A stretch of DNA of 16,686 bases from Minisyncoccota bacterium (GTDB taxonomy: Bacteria; Patescibacteriota; Minisyncoccia; UBA6257; HR35). The notes beneath the pieces were generated by a model. That model searched no databases. It saw nothing but the letters and a program-made list of their open reading frames with translations, and had not been told where the DNA came from. Positions within the stretch are counted from its first letter, which is position 1. Each line of letters opens with the position of its first letter. Positions 7,250-15,579 of the stretch are shown here, piece after piece. A program made the position numbers and the translations under genes. The stretch lies in assembly GCA_938036275.1 (NCBI GenBank), contig CALHPI010000019.1, positions 1-16,686 of the forward strand, written 5' to 3'.

Positions 7250-7276
7250 AACCCCTCCTAATTACGGAGGGGTTTT
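7250..7276 (+). terminator. Rho-independent terminator
   Basis: Perfect 9-bp stem AACCCCTCC (7250-7258) / GGAGGGGTT (7266-7274) with loop TAATTAC and a TTTT run overlapping the stem end. It closes the acidic small protein gene, 20 bases after its stop. It is the strongest terminator in the window. Confidence 0.92.
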
Positions 7277-7285
7277 AAAATTGTT

Positions 7286-7291
7286 TAAAAT
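7286..7291 (+). promoter_or_regulatory. tsaE operon -10 box (leaderless start)
   Basis: TAAAAT followed by exactly 6 bases and the tsaE ATG (7298). It lies just past the preceding terminator, so the tsaE-polA-kinase operon needs a promoter here. No -35 is visible and there is no Shine-Dalgarno. Confidence 0.45.
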
Positions 7292-7297
7292 TTATTT

Positions 7298-7729
7298 ATG
7301 GCAAAAATAAAAGCTTTAAAATTAAAAGATAATGAAAAGGTTATTAAAAGAATTTTCCAAATTTTCCCAAGTATTAGAATTTTTCTTTTAAGCGGTAGTT
7401 TAGGTTCAGGTAAGACAACCTTAATTCAACAAATAGCTAAATTTCTAAAAATTAAAGAAAGATTAACCAGTCCAACATTTATCTTGTGGCAAAAGTATGA
7501 ATTTAAATATAAAAAAAGAGTTTATTATCTTAATCATCTTGACCTTTATCGTCTCAAAGCTCAGGATATTTTAAAGATAAATTTAAAAAAAGCCATTGAG
7601 AAGAAAAATAATATCTTTTTTATTGAGTGGGGGGAAAAATTAAAACCTTGGCTGAAGAAAAAAAGAAAAAAATATTGTCAAATTATTATTCAAAAAAATG
7701 GTCGGCAGAGAATATTTTATTTGAAATGA
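7298..7729 (+). CDS. tsaE: tRNA threonylcarbamoyladenosine biosynthesis ATPase TsaE
   Basis: A 143-residue P-loop ATPase that, with TsaB and TsaD, makes the t6A37 modification of ANN-decoding tRNAs. Walker A GSLGSGKT is at residues 33-40, the family SPTF at about 66-69, the HLDLYRL strand (Walker B-like) at about 86-92, and the EWGEKL end at about 115-120. The length is normal for TsaE; the C-terminus is very Lys-rich. The stop overlaps the polA start as ATGA (7726-7729). Partners tsaB and tsaD are not in the window. Confidence 0.95.
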   Translation: MAKIKALKLKDNEKVIKRIFQIFPSIRIFLLSGSLGSGKTTLIQQIAKFLKIKERLTSPTFILWQKYEFKYKKRVYYLNHLDLYRLKAQDILKINLKKAIEKKNNIFFIEWGEKLKPWLKKKRKKYCQIIIQKNGRQRIFYLK

Positions 7730-10224
7730 GAGTTTGTTTAATTGACGCTAATGCTTTAATTTATAGAATTTATCATGCTTTGCCACGACTTGAAGATCCT
7801 CAGGGAAGACCAATCCAAGCTGTTTACGGTTTAGCTAATATCCTTTTAAAATTTTTGTCAACAGAAAAATTTGATTATATTTTTGCTTTATATGATCGGC
7901 CGGAACCAACAGTCCGTCATCAAGTTTTTAAAGAGTATAAAGCAACTCGACCACCTGTAGCCGATGATTTAAAAATTCAAATTTCCCTTTCGAAAAAAAT
8001 ATTTTCAGCTTTTAACATTCCCATTATTGAAAAAGTAGGTTATGAAGCTGATGATTTGATTGCAACTTTAAAAGAAAAATTTTCTTCTTTAGCTGAGGAA
8101 ATTACAATTTTAACTGGTGATTTAGATACTTTACAACTGGTTGATGAGAAAACAAAAATTTTAACAATGAAAAAAGGCATCACCCAAACAGAGGTTTACA
8201 ATCCTTTAAAAGTTAAAGAAAGATTTGGAATTTTACCAAGCCAAATTCCTGATTACAAAGCTTTAGTTGGTGATGCTTCCGATAATATTCCTGGCATATC
8301 AGGAATTGGTCCTAAAACAGCTACCAAACTTTTAAATGAATATTTTAATCTTGAAGGAATTGTTCAAGCAGCTCAAGAAAAGAAAATCAATTTTGATTTA
8401 GCTAGAAAAATCATTGATAACAAAGAAAAAATTTTTTTTCACCGCGATCTGGTTATTTTAAGAAAAAATCTTGAAATTGATGAAAAACTTTTGCGACCTT
8501 ATCTAGGCTTTAAAAATGAAGATTTACTTTCGGTTTTTCAAGAGTTTGGTTTCAAAAGTTTAATCCAAAGATTAAAACCCACTATTTTTACCTTTCTGCC
8601 TATTAAAAAAGAAAAAGGAATTGACTTTCAGGAAGTTCGTCCTCCTTTTTTCTTTCTAGTTGACAAAGATCAAATTAAAATTGTTGACGAATCTGAAGAA
8701 ATAAAAATTTTAACTAAAGATAAATTAAAAGACCTTCTCAGATTACCTGGGCCAAAATTTACTTATAATTTGAAAAATATTTTCAAAGAAATTTTTGTTG
8801 ACGATTTTTATTTTGATAAAAAAATTGATCTTAGCAAAATTTATGATTTAAAGATAATTTTTTGGCTTCTTCATCCCGAAAAATCGAAACCATCTTTAGA
8901 AACAATTATTTCTTATTTCCATCCTGAAACACAAGATAAACTTTCCTTAGCTTTTGCGGTTAGCCAAATTCTTGAACAAAAACTTGAGGAAGAAAAATTA
9001 TCTTCTTTATATTTAGAGATTGAGCTACCGTTAATTCCGATTTTAGCGCGAACCGAACTGAGAGGTTTAAAAATTGATCTTGGCGCTCTTCGAGATTTTG
9101 AAGTTAAACTTAAAGAAAAAAATGAAGAGATTTTAAAAGAAATCTTTAATCTGGCTGGTGAGAAATTTAATCCTAATTCACCTTTACAGTTAAGACAAAT
9201 TTTGTTTGAGAAATTAAAAATTAAAGCCAAAGGTCTTAGCAAAACAAACAAAGGTGAAATTTCAACTCAAGAAGCTGATCTTTTAAAAATTATTCATCTT
9301 CACCCGATTATTGAAAAGATTATTTCTTATCGCAAAATCAATAAATTTTTAACAACTTATACAAGTTCGCTTTTAAAAACCTATAATTCCCAAACTCAAA
9401 GAATTTACACTCTTTTTGAACAAACAGGTTCAGCCACGGGAAGAATTATTTCCGAAAATCCTAATCTTCAAAATCTTCCTTTAACTGGTGATTTAGCTCT
9501 GATTTTACGAAAAGTTTTTGTTAGTCAAGAAAATTTTGTTTTTCTTTCTGGCGATTATTCTCAATTAGAATTAAGACTTTTAGCTCATTTAAGCCAAGAT
9601 GAAAACCTTATTTCAGCTTTTTTACAAAATCTTGATATTCATTCGCAAACAGCTAAAACACTTTTTGGTGATGATTCACCTGAAAATAGACGCAAAGCTA
9701 AAATAATCAATTTCGGTATTGTTTATGGGATTACACCTCGTGGTTTAGCTGAAAGACTTTTAATTCCAGTTTCTCAAGCAACTAAATTAATTGAAAGATT
9801 TTTCTATTTCTATCCTCAGGTGAAAAAATTTCGAGAAGATTTAATTAATTTTGCACAAACTTACTCTTATGTAGAAACTCTTTTTGGTCGCAAAAGATTT
9901 ATCCCGGAGATTGCTTCCCAAAGCTATCGTGAGAGAAAAACAGCGGAAAGAATAGTTTTTAATATGCCTATTCAAGGGCTTGGCGCTGATCTTATTAAAA
10001 AAGCAATGATCGGAATTGACGAAGAGATTTATCAACGAAAATTTCACGAAAAAGCCTTTTTTGTTTTATCAATCCACGATGAAATTATTTTTGAAGTTGC
10101 TGAAGAAATTAAGGAAGAATTTAATGATATAATTAAGGAAAAGATGGAAAAAGTTTATAAGTTAACAGTACCGTTGGTAGTGAAAATTAAAGAAGGCAAA
10201 ACTTTAGCTGATCTAGAAAAATGA
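7726..10224 (+). CDS. polA: DNA polymerase I
   Basis: Repair and Okazaki-fragment-processing polymerase, 832 residues. I chose the ATG at 7726, which overlaps the tsaE stop and begins MRVCLIDANALIYRIYHA, the normal start of the 5'-nuclease domain. Domains: 5'-3' nuclease (about 1-290, with EADDLIATL, TGDLDTLQL and GDASDNIPGISGIGPKTA), a 3'-5' exonuclease-like region (about 300-450) and family A polymerase (about 450-832). Motif A SGDYSQLELR has D610, motif B RRKAKIINFGIVYG has K659 and F663, and motif C SIHDEIIFEV has H784-D785, all intact. The exonuclease fold lacks the usual DTE and ND metal ligands (NLKNIF replaces the second), so proofreading is probably lost, as in Taq. It overlaps the kinase gene by 4 bases. 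Confidence 0.97.
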   Translation: MRVCLIDANALIYRIYHALPRLEDPQGRPIQAVYGLANILLKFLSTEKFDYIFALYDRPEPTVRHQVFKEYKATRPPVADDLKIQISLSKKIFSAFNIPIIEKVGYEADDLIATLKEKFSSLAEEITILTGDLDTLQLVDEKTKILTMKKGITQTEVYNPLKVKERFGILPSQIPDYKALVGDASDNIPGISGIGPKTATKLLNEYFNLEGIVQAAQEKKINFDLARKIIDNKEKIFFHRDLVILRKNLEIDEKLLRPYLGFKNEDLLSVFQEFGFKSLIQRLKPTIFTFLPIKKEKGIDFQEVRPPFFFLVDKDQIKIVDESEEIKILTKDKLKDLLRLPGPKFTYNLKNIFKEIFVDDFYFDKKIDLSKIYDLKIIFWLLHPEKSKPSLETIISYFHPETQDKLSLAFAVSQILEQKLEEEKLSSLYLEIELPLIPILARTELRGLKIDLGALRDFEVKLKEKNEEILKEIFNLAGEKFNPNSPLQLRQILFEKLKIKAKGLSKTNKGEISTQEADLLKIIHLHPIIEKIISYRKINKFLTTYTSSLLKTYNSQTQRIYTLFEQTGSATGRIISENPNLQNLPLTGDLALILRKVFVSQENFVFLSGDYSQLELRLLAHLSQDENLISAFLQNLDIHSQTAKTLFGDDSPENRRKAKIINFGIVYGITPRGLAERLLIPVSQATKLIERFFYFYPQVKKFREDLINFAQTYSYVETLFGRKRFIPEIASQSYRERKTAERIVFNMPIQGLGADLIKKAMIGIDEEIYQRKFHEKAFFVLSIHDEIIFEVAEEIKEEFNDIIKEKMEKVYKLTVPLVVKIKEGKTLADLEK

Positions 10225-11507
10225 AAAATCTTCTTGATAAAACAACTCAAAACCTTAACAAGATTATTTTAGGTTTTTTAATTTTTATTATTATTTTTTA
10301 TTTTTTCACTCTTTTTATTGGTAGTTTTAATTTACTCAAATTTTTGATTTTTTTAGGTTTAATTTTTCTTTCCTTAACTCTTCTTCTTTATATTTACTTT
10401 TTAAAACAACCCCAAGAAGAAAAAATTTCTTTCTTTAATCTTTTTCAAAATCTTTTAGATCATTTAAGTGAGAGTATTGTTATTTATGATCGAGATTTTA
10501 AAATAGTTTTTGTTAATAAATCTTTTTCCGAACTTGTTGGTTTAAAAAAAGAAGATTTAATCAATTTCACGGTTAGCCAAGGTTTACTAAAAAGCGAGAA
10601 ATACGAAATGTTAGCTAATTTGTTTTTTCCTTTTCTTCAAGGTGATGATTTGAAAATAATTAACCAAGAACCAGAAATTATCCAAGTTCATTTTTTAAAA
10701 CCAAAAGAGAAATATTTTTTAATTAGTTATTTTGATATTTTTTTAGAGAAACCTTATAAATTAAGAGCTATTTTAGATAAAACCCAAGATGTTCTTGAAA
10801 GTCAGCAACGTTTAGAATTTGTTCATTTAGTTAGTCATAATCTCCTTACACCTCTTAATCAAATCAGATGGTTTTTAGAATCTGTTAATCAAGAAGAACT
10901 TTCGGAAACAAATAAAGAATTTATTACTTCATCTTTAAATATTCTTAAAAATGCCCTTATTTTTACTGAATCAATTTTAGCCTTTGTTAGAACAGAGACT
11001 GGTCGTTTAGCACTTAAAATCGAGGAGATTGATTTAGAAAAAATTTTCCTTCAGATTTTAGATATCCTAAAAGATAAAATTAATGAAAAAAAATTAAAAA
11101 TCAGTCTTGAAATTAGCGAAGGCGAGGAAAAAGCTTTAGGTGATCAAGGTCTTCTTTTTGCAGCCCTTTTTGCTTTAATAGAAAATGCTGTTGTTTACAA
11201 TAAAATTGGTGGTTCACTTGAGATTATCATTCGTAAACAAGCTCAAAGACCTTATCGCGAAATTATTATTAAAGATACTGGAATTGGAATGAATCAAGAG
11301 GATTTAAACAATTTGTTTAAAAAATATTATCGAGGCAAAAAGGCGAAAGACTTAGAAATTAAAGGTTTCGGACTTGGTCTTTATAATACTAAAACAATTT
11401 TAAATCTGCATGGAGGTGAAATTAAAGTTGAATCTCAAGAAGATAAAGGCACTACTGTTACTTTACTGCTGCCTTTGGATATTAATTTGATCCCTAAATC
11501 TTCATAA
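10221..11507 (+). CDS. Membrane sensor histidine kinase (PAS-HisKA-HATPase_c)
   Basis: A 428-residue kinase with two N-terminal membrane helices (about 14-34 and 39-60, almost no periplasmic loop), a PAS-like domain (about 70-185, FQNLLDHLSESIVIYDRDFK...FVNKSFSELVG), a HisKA dimerisation domain and a C-terminal ATPase. The phospho-acceptor is H206 in VSHNLLTPLNQIRW; the residue after it is Asn instead of the common Glu. ATP-binding boxes are intact: N box ALIENAVVYN, G1 KDTGIGM, G2 GFGLGLYNTK. With no sensor loop outside the membrane, the signal is probably sensed in the membrane or by PAS in the cytoplasm. It is translationally coupled to polA by ATGA, and no response regulator is in the window. 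Confidence 0.94.
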   Translation: MKNLLDKTTQNLNKIILGFLIFIIIFYFFTLFIGSFNLLKFLIFLGLIFLSLTLLLYIYFLKQPQEEKISFFNLFQNLLDHLSESIVIYDRDFKIVFVNKSFSELVGLKKEDLINFTVSQGLLKSEKYEMLANLFFPFLQGDDLKIINQEPEIIQVHFLKPKEKYFLISYFDIFLEKPYKLRAILDKTQDVLESQQRLEFVHLVSHNLLTPLNQIRWFLESVNQEELSETNKEFITSSLNILKNALIFTESILAFVRTETGRLALKIEEIDLEKIFLQILDILKDKINEKKLKISLEISEGEEKALGDQGLLFAALFALIENAVVYNKIGGSLEIIIRKQAQRPYREIIIKDTGIGMNQEDLNNLFKKYYRGKKAKDLEIKGFGLGLYNTKTILNLHGGEIKVESQEDKGTTVTLLLPLDINLIPKSS

Positions 11508-11552
11508 ACATAATTATTTATTTTATAAAATTCGCCTAAGTTCATGGTTATC

Positions 11553-11561
11553 TGTTATAAT
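11553..11561 (+). promoter_or_regulatory. gltX operon extended -10 box (leaderless start)
   Basis: TGTTATAAT followed by exactly 6 bases and the gltX ATG. The context TCTGTTATAATTAGTTTATG is nearly identical to the rpmG start region (TCTGTTATAATTAATTTATG). There is no Shine-Dalgarno. Confidence 0.75.
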
Positions 11562-11567
11562 TAGTTT

Positions 11568-13004
11568 ATGGTGGTTAGAGTTCGTTTTGCGCCTTCGCCG
11601 ACTGGCAAACTTCATTTAGGTGGAGCTCGGACTGCTCTTTTTAATTTTTTATTTGCGCGCTCTCAGAATGGGGTTTTTATTTTAAGAATTGAAGATACTG
11701 ACAAAGAAAGATCAACTAAAGAATTTGAGGAAGATATTATTGACAGTTTAGATTGGTTAGGACTTCACTGGGATGAAGGACCAGTTCGTCAAAGCGAAAG
11801 AATTGATTTATATCAAAAAATTATTGAAGAACTTCTAAATAGAGATTTGGCTTACTTTTGTTTTTGCTCTAAAGAAGAGCTCGAGATTCGTCGTCAAGAA
11901 CAATTAACTCGCGGTGAAGCTCCACGGTACCCGGGTACTTGTCGAAATTTAACTAAAAAAGAAGCTCTTGATAAAATTTCGCGAAAAGTACCTTATGTAA
12001 TTAGATTAAAAGTGCCGGAAAAAATAATAACTTTTAAAGATTTTCTAAGAGGTGAAATTCCGGCTGATTATCGCCAAATTGGAGATTTTATTATTGCTAA
12101 AAAAGAAAATGAACCCTTATATGTTTTAGCGAATACTGTTGATGATCATTATCAAGGAATAACTCATGTGATTCGTGGTGAAGAATTTTTATCAACAACC
12201 CCAAAACAACTTTTAATTTATAAATATTTAGAATGGCCAGAGCCAATTTTTGTTCATTTACCTCTAGTTTTAGGTCAGGACCGCAGCAAACTTTCCAAAA
12301 GACATGGTGCCAAAAGTATTAGCGAATATCGTCAGGAAGGTTATTTACCTGAAGCAATTTTAAATTTTATTGCTCTTTTAGGCTGGCATCCAGAAAAAGA
12401 TCGCGAAATAATTTCTTTAGAAGAAATGATTAAAGAATTCAAATTAGAAAGACTTCACAAATCACCAGCAATTTATAATGAAGCCAAACTGAATTATTTT
12501 AATAAATATTATCTGCGAATAAAAAAAGGCGAAGAATTAATTTCATTGTTAGATTTTTCAAGTTATGGTCGATGGCGCGATGACAATTTTTTAGCCAACA
12601 ACAATCTTTGCTATTCTTATAACAAAGTTTTAAAAATAATTGAGCTTGGCAAAGAAAGAGCAATTTTATTAAAAGATATTTTATCTTCAGTGAGTTTCTT
12701 TTTTGAAGATTTTGATTATCCAGCTGAACTTTTAATTTGGAGAGATGTTCCTCAAAACAAAATTAAAGAGAATTTAATTTTAATTAAAAAAGAATTTGCT
12801 AAAATAGAAGATGAAGATTTTACTTCAGAAAAAATTAAGGCGATTTTAGATAATTTAGCGCCACAAGGTAAAGGTGAATTTTTTTGGCCTTTAAGAGTCG
12901 CTTTATCAGGTAAAGATGCTTCACCGCCACCATTTGATTTAGCTGAGGTTTTTGGTAAAGAAAAAACAATCGCCTTAATTGATAAAGCTCTTAATAAATT
13001 ATGA
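11568..13004 (+). CDS. gltX: Glutamyl-tRNA synthetase
   Basis: A 478-residue class I synthetase charging tRNA-Glu (and, in bacteria lacking GlnRS, often tRNA-Gln for the amidotransferase route). The HIGH-type motif is HLGG (H16-G19) within FAPSPTGKLHLGGARTALFN, and the KMSKS motif is KLSKR (241-245) in LGQDRSKLSKRHGAKS. Cysteines C98, C100 and C125 mark the zinc-type insert; the fourth ligand is not obvious. The length matches bacterial GluRS. The ATG is chosen by its fit to the -10 box and by the immediate VRVRFAPSPTG. The stop overlaps the next gene as ATGA (13001-13004). Confidence 0.97.
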   Translation: MVVRVRFAPSPTGKLHLGGARTALFNFLFARSQNGVFILRIEDTDKERSTKEFEEDIIDSLDWLGLHWDEGPVRQSERIDLYQKIIEELLNRDLAYFCFCSKEELEIRRQEQLTRGEAPRYPGTCRNLTKKEALDKISRKVPYVIRLKVPEKIITFKDFLRGEIPADYRQIGDFIIAKKENEPLYVLANTVDDHYQGITHVIRGEEFLSTTPKQLLIYKYLEWPEPIFVHLPLVLGQDRSKLSKRHGAKSISEYRQEGYLPEAILNFIALLGWHPEKDREIISLEEMIKEFKLERLHKSPAIYNEAKLNYFNKYYLRIKKGEELISLLDFSSYGRWRDDNFLANNNLCYSYNKVLKIIELGKERAILLKDILSSVSFFFEDFDYPAELLIWRDVPQNKIKENLILIKKEFAKIEDEDFTSEKIKAILDNLAPQGKGEFFWPLRVALSGKDASPPPFDLAEVFGKEKTIALIDKALNKL

Positions 13005-13303
13005 TAACAACATTAATTAAATGGACATTTTGGTTGATAATAATTTTGATAGTTTTTGCTATTTTACCAAAAGAAATTTTAGATAAGTTGAAACAATTTT
13101 TCAATTGGGATGTTTTTTTCAATACTTTAAAAACTGGCTTTAATAATTTAATGAAATTTTTAAAAGAAGCGTGGGGAATTGATTTCGGTCAATTTTTTTT
13201 AAAATTAAAAACAACTTTCGGAATTGATTTAGTAGCTTTTTGGTCGGCCATCAAAATTCTTTTAAGCAATCTTTTTGAGAAATTAGCTAATTTCTTTAAA
13301 TGA
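13001..13303 (+). CDS. Small membrane protein in the yajC position, function unknown
   Basis: A 100-residue protein with one N-terminal membrane helix (about 7-22) followed by an amphipathic, aromatic-rich helical region with no second clear membrane span. Two adjacent 15-residue units look alike: GIDFGQFFLKLKTTF (59-73) and GIDLVAFWSAIKILL (74-88); a weaker NWD unit precedes them at 35-37. It overlaps gltX and secD by 4 bases at each end, so its translation is coupled to both. In many bacteria the gene just before secD is yajC, also about 100 residues with one N-terminal helix. However, the RPQQKR and beta-rich YajC signatures are absent here. I do not recognise a family; a SecDF accessory role is only positional inference. 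Confidence 0.8.
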   Translation: MITTLIKWTFWLIIILIVFAILPKEILDKLKQFFNWDVFFNTLKTGFNNLMKFLKEAWGIDFGQFFLKLKTTFGIDLVAFWSAIKILLSNLFEKLANFFK

Positions 13304-14496
13304 AATCCCGAACTATTTTGCTGATTACTTTTTCAATTTTAGCCTTTTTAAGTTTAGTAATTATTTTTATTAGAAAATTTTCTTTAGGTATGGATGTTGC
13401 TGGTGGTACAATTTTAACTTATAATCTTGATCTTTCGCAAACTGAAAAAAATAAAATTAAAGAAACCTTAGAACAAACTAAGGATTTGATTGAGAGAAGG
13501 ATAAATTTTTTAGGTGTTAGCGAATTTTTTATTAGTTATTCAGAATCAGGAAGAATTTTAGTTGAAATTCCTAATATCAAAGATCCGGAAGCAGCAATTC
13601 AAATTATTGGCGAAACACCAGTTTTAGATTTTCGTGTTCCCAAAACTGAAGCAACTTCTACGGAAAACTTTAATTTTGTTAAAACAGAACTCACTGGCCG
13701 ATATTTACAAAGAGCTGAAGTTGGCTATAATCCCCAAACTCTTGAACCTTATGTTTTACTTTATTTTGATCCTCAAGGAGCAAAAATTTTTAAAGAATTA
13801 ACTCAAAAATATCTTGGTCAGCCAATTGCTATTTATCTTGACAATCAATTAATCAGTGCACCGATAGTAAGAGAAGTTATCGAAAATGGTCAAGCGCAAA
13901 TAACTGGTAAGTTTACCTTAGAAGAAGCAAAAACCTTAGCTCGAAGATTAAATCAAGGAGCTTTACCAGCACCGCTTTCATTAGAAGCAGTTTCAGTTGT
14001 TAATCCAATTTTGGGTGAAAAATTTTTAAACTTAGCTATTAAAGCTGGAATTTTAGGAACGACCTTAGTGATCTTTTTTATGATTGCAATTTATGGTTTT
14101 AATGGTTTAATTGCTTCGATTGCTTTACTTTTTTTCATTCTTTACAATTTAGCCTTATATAAAATTTTAAATGTCACAATTTCTTTAGCATCTTTAAGTG
14201 GTCTTCTTTTAACAATTGGAATGGCTGTTGATGCTAATATCTTGATTTTTGAAAGAACTAAAGAAGAAAGTAAAAGGGGCTTGAACACAAAAGAAGCTTT
14301 AAAAGAAGGTTTTGAAAGGGCCTTTCCTTCAATCAGAGATTCAAATGCTACCACCATAATTTCAGCTTTGGTTATCTATTTTTTAGCAACCTCTTTTGTT
14401 AAAGGTTTTGCTTTAACTTTATTTTTAGGGACTTTAATTAGTTTTTTAACCGCTGTCTTTTTTACACGGTCGCTTCTTGAAGTTTTAAGAAAATGA
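13300..14496 (+). CDS. secD: Protein translocase subunit SecD
   Basis: Proton-motive-force-driven subunit that pulls exported proteins off SecYEG. It has 398 residues: membrane helix 1 (about 4-24), the family stretch LGMDVAGGTILTYNLDL, an external P1 domain shortened compared with E. coli (about 40-235, with ERRINFLGVSE, IPNIKDPEAAIQIIGETPVLDFR and TLARRLNQGALPAPL), then five helices (about 245-396). The conserved TIGMAVDANILIFER has D311, and RDSNATTIISALVIYFLA follows. The length fits the short SecD of Gram-positives and CPR. ATGA overlaps join it to the unknown ORF before and secF after. Confidence 0.97.
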   Translation: MKSRTILLITFSILAFLSLVIIFIRKFSLGMDVAGGTILTYNLDLSQTEKNKIKETLEQTKDLIERRINFLGVSEFFISYSESGRILVEIPNIKDPEAAIQIIGETPVLDFRVPKTEATSTENFNFVKTELTGRYLQRAEVGYNPQTLEPYVLLYFDPQGAKIFKELTQKYLGQPIAIYLDNQLISAPIVREVIENGQAQITGKFTLEEAKTLARRLNQGALPAPLSLEAVSVVNPILGEKFLNLAIKAGILGTTLVIFFMIAIYGFNGLIASIALLFFILYNLALYKILNVTISLASLSGLLLTIGMAVDANILIFERTKEESKRGLNTKEALKEGFERAFPSIRDSNATTIISALVIYFLATSFVKGFALTLFLGTLISFLTAVFFTRSLLEVLRK

Positions 14497-15335
14497 ATTT
14501 TATTCAAAAAAGATTTTATTTTTATTTTTTAAGTTTTGTTTTGATAATTTTTGGCGCTTTCAGTTTTTATATTTTTCAGCCTAATTTAGGTATTGATTTA
14601 ATTGGTGGCCAGATTTTAGAAGTTAAGACAAAGGCTGATGTTAAAAAAATAATTTCTGATTTTAAAATTAAAGCTTTAGTTTTTGAGACCAAACAAAGTT
14701 TTCTTATTAAAAGCCAAGCCAATCTCAATGAGGTTTGGCAGGTAATTCAAAAAATTGATCCTCAAGCACAAAGATTAAGATTTGAATCAATAAGTTCAGG
14801 TTTAAGTGCGGAACTGAGAAAAAAATCTTTTTTCACAATAATTTTAGTTCTTTTAGCAATCGGTAGTTATGTTGCTTTTGCTTTTTATAAATTAAAAAAT
14901 CATTTTTCAATTTTCAATTTAGCTTTGATTGTTATTTTTACTCTTTTTCACGATATTTTGGGAGCAACTGGTTTTTATCTTCTCTTTGCTAAGTTTTTCA
15001 ATTTTGATTTAGATATTAAATTTATAACCGCTTTGCTTATTGTTGCTGGTTTTTCAGTCCATGATACGATTGTTGTTTTCGACCGCTTGCGGGAAAATAT
15101 CTTAAAACAAGGTAAACTGGATAAAACTAAAAAAGAAGAAATTTTTAATGCCAGCATTTACCAAACCTTAAGAAGGTCAATCTTTACTTCTTTAACAGCT
15201 GTTTTAGCTATCCTACCTTTAACTTTAATTATTTCTGATTTAAGAGCTTTTCTTTTAGCCATTCAACTTGGAATTATTATTGGCACTTATTCTTCAATCT
15301 GTTTAGCCACTCCTCTTTTATATGATGCCAATTAA
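14493..15335 (+). CDS. secF: Protein translocase subunit SecF
   Basis: Partner of SecD, 280 residues. First helix about 9-28, then GIDLIGGQILEVK, a small external domain, GLSAELRKKSFFTII leading to helix 2 near 111, and helices 3-6. The family core FSVHDTIVVFDRLREN has D191 in the proton-path position; TLRRSIFTSLTAVLAILPL follows. The motifs are intact. It is shorter than the E. coli protein (about 320), mostly in the external loop. It starts inside the secD stop (ATGA) and is the last gene of the gltX operon. Confidence 0.97.
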   Translation: MNFIQKRFYFYFLSFVLIIFGAFSFYIFQPNLGIDLIGGQILEVKTKADVKKIISDFKIKALVFETKQSFLIKSQANLNEVWQVIQKIDPQAQRLRFESISSGLSAELRKKSFFTIILVLLAIGSYVAFAFYKLKNHFSIFNLALIVIFTLFHDILGATGFYLLFAKFFNFDLDIKFITALLIVAGFSVHDTIVVFDRLRENILKQGKLDKTKKEEIFNASIYQTLRRSIFTSLTAVLAILPLTLIISDLRAFLLAIQLGIIIGTYSSICLATPLLYDAN

Positions 15336-15397
15336 GACTATAATTTTGATTTTAGAGAAATCTAAATTGAAGCTTTTTGGAAAAGTGCGCAAAAATC

Positions 15398-15406
15398 TGT
15401 TATAAT
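15398..15406 (+). promoter_or_regulatory. rpmG-tRNA-Trp extended -10 box (leaderless start)
   Basis: TGTTATAAT followed by 6 bases and the rpmG ATG, the same arrangement as at gltX. There is no Shine-Dalgarno and no good -35. Confidence 0.75.
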
Positions 15407-15412
15407 TAATTT

Positions 15413-15574
15413 ATGACAGAGAAAAAGAGAAATTTGATAAAATTGAGATGTGAAAATTGTAAAAAAATAAATTATTATCTTTGGAAGAAAAAAGGTGCTG
15501 AGTATAAATTAAATTTAAAAAAATATTGTCGAACTTGCAAAAAACACACCGTCCACAAAGAAGCAAAAAAGTAA
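15413..15574 (+). CDS. rpmG: Ribosomal protein bL33
   Basis: A 53-residue ORF, below common length cutoffs: ATG 15413, TAA 15572-15574. It has the four-cysteine zinc ribbon of the C+ type of L33: CENC (13-16) and CRTC (39-42), with the family NLKKYCRTCKKHTVHKE near the C-terminus. It is a component of the large ribosomal subunit near the E site. Its ATG sits 6 bases after an extended -10 box. It is followed 45 bases later by tRNA-Trp, a linkage seen in many bacteria. Confidence 0.95.
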   Translation: MTEKKRNLIKLRCENCKKINYYLWKKKGAEYKLNLKKYCRTCKKHTVHKEAKK

Positions 15575-15579
15575 TTTTA

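Noticed and set aside
7627..7725. N-terminal extension of PolA by 33 residues
   Set aside because: It overlaps the TsaE C-terminus in another frame, is Lys-rich and unlike Pol I; the ATG at 7726 gives the normal N-terminus and an ATGA coupling.
15351..15366. Stem-loop TTTAGA-GAAA-TCTAAA after secF as a terminator
   Set aside because: Only 6 AT-rich base pairs and no directly following U-run.
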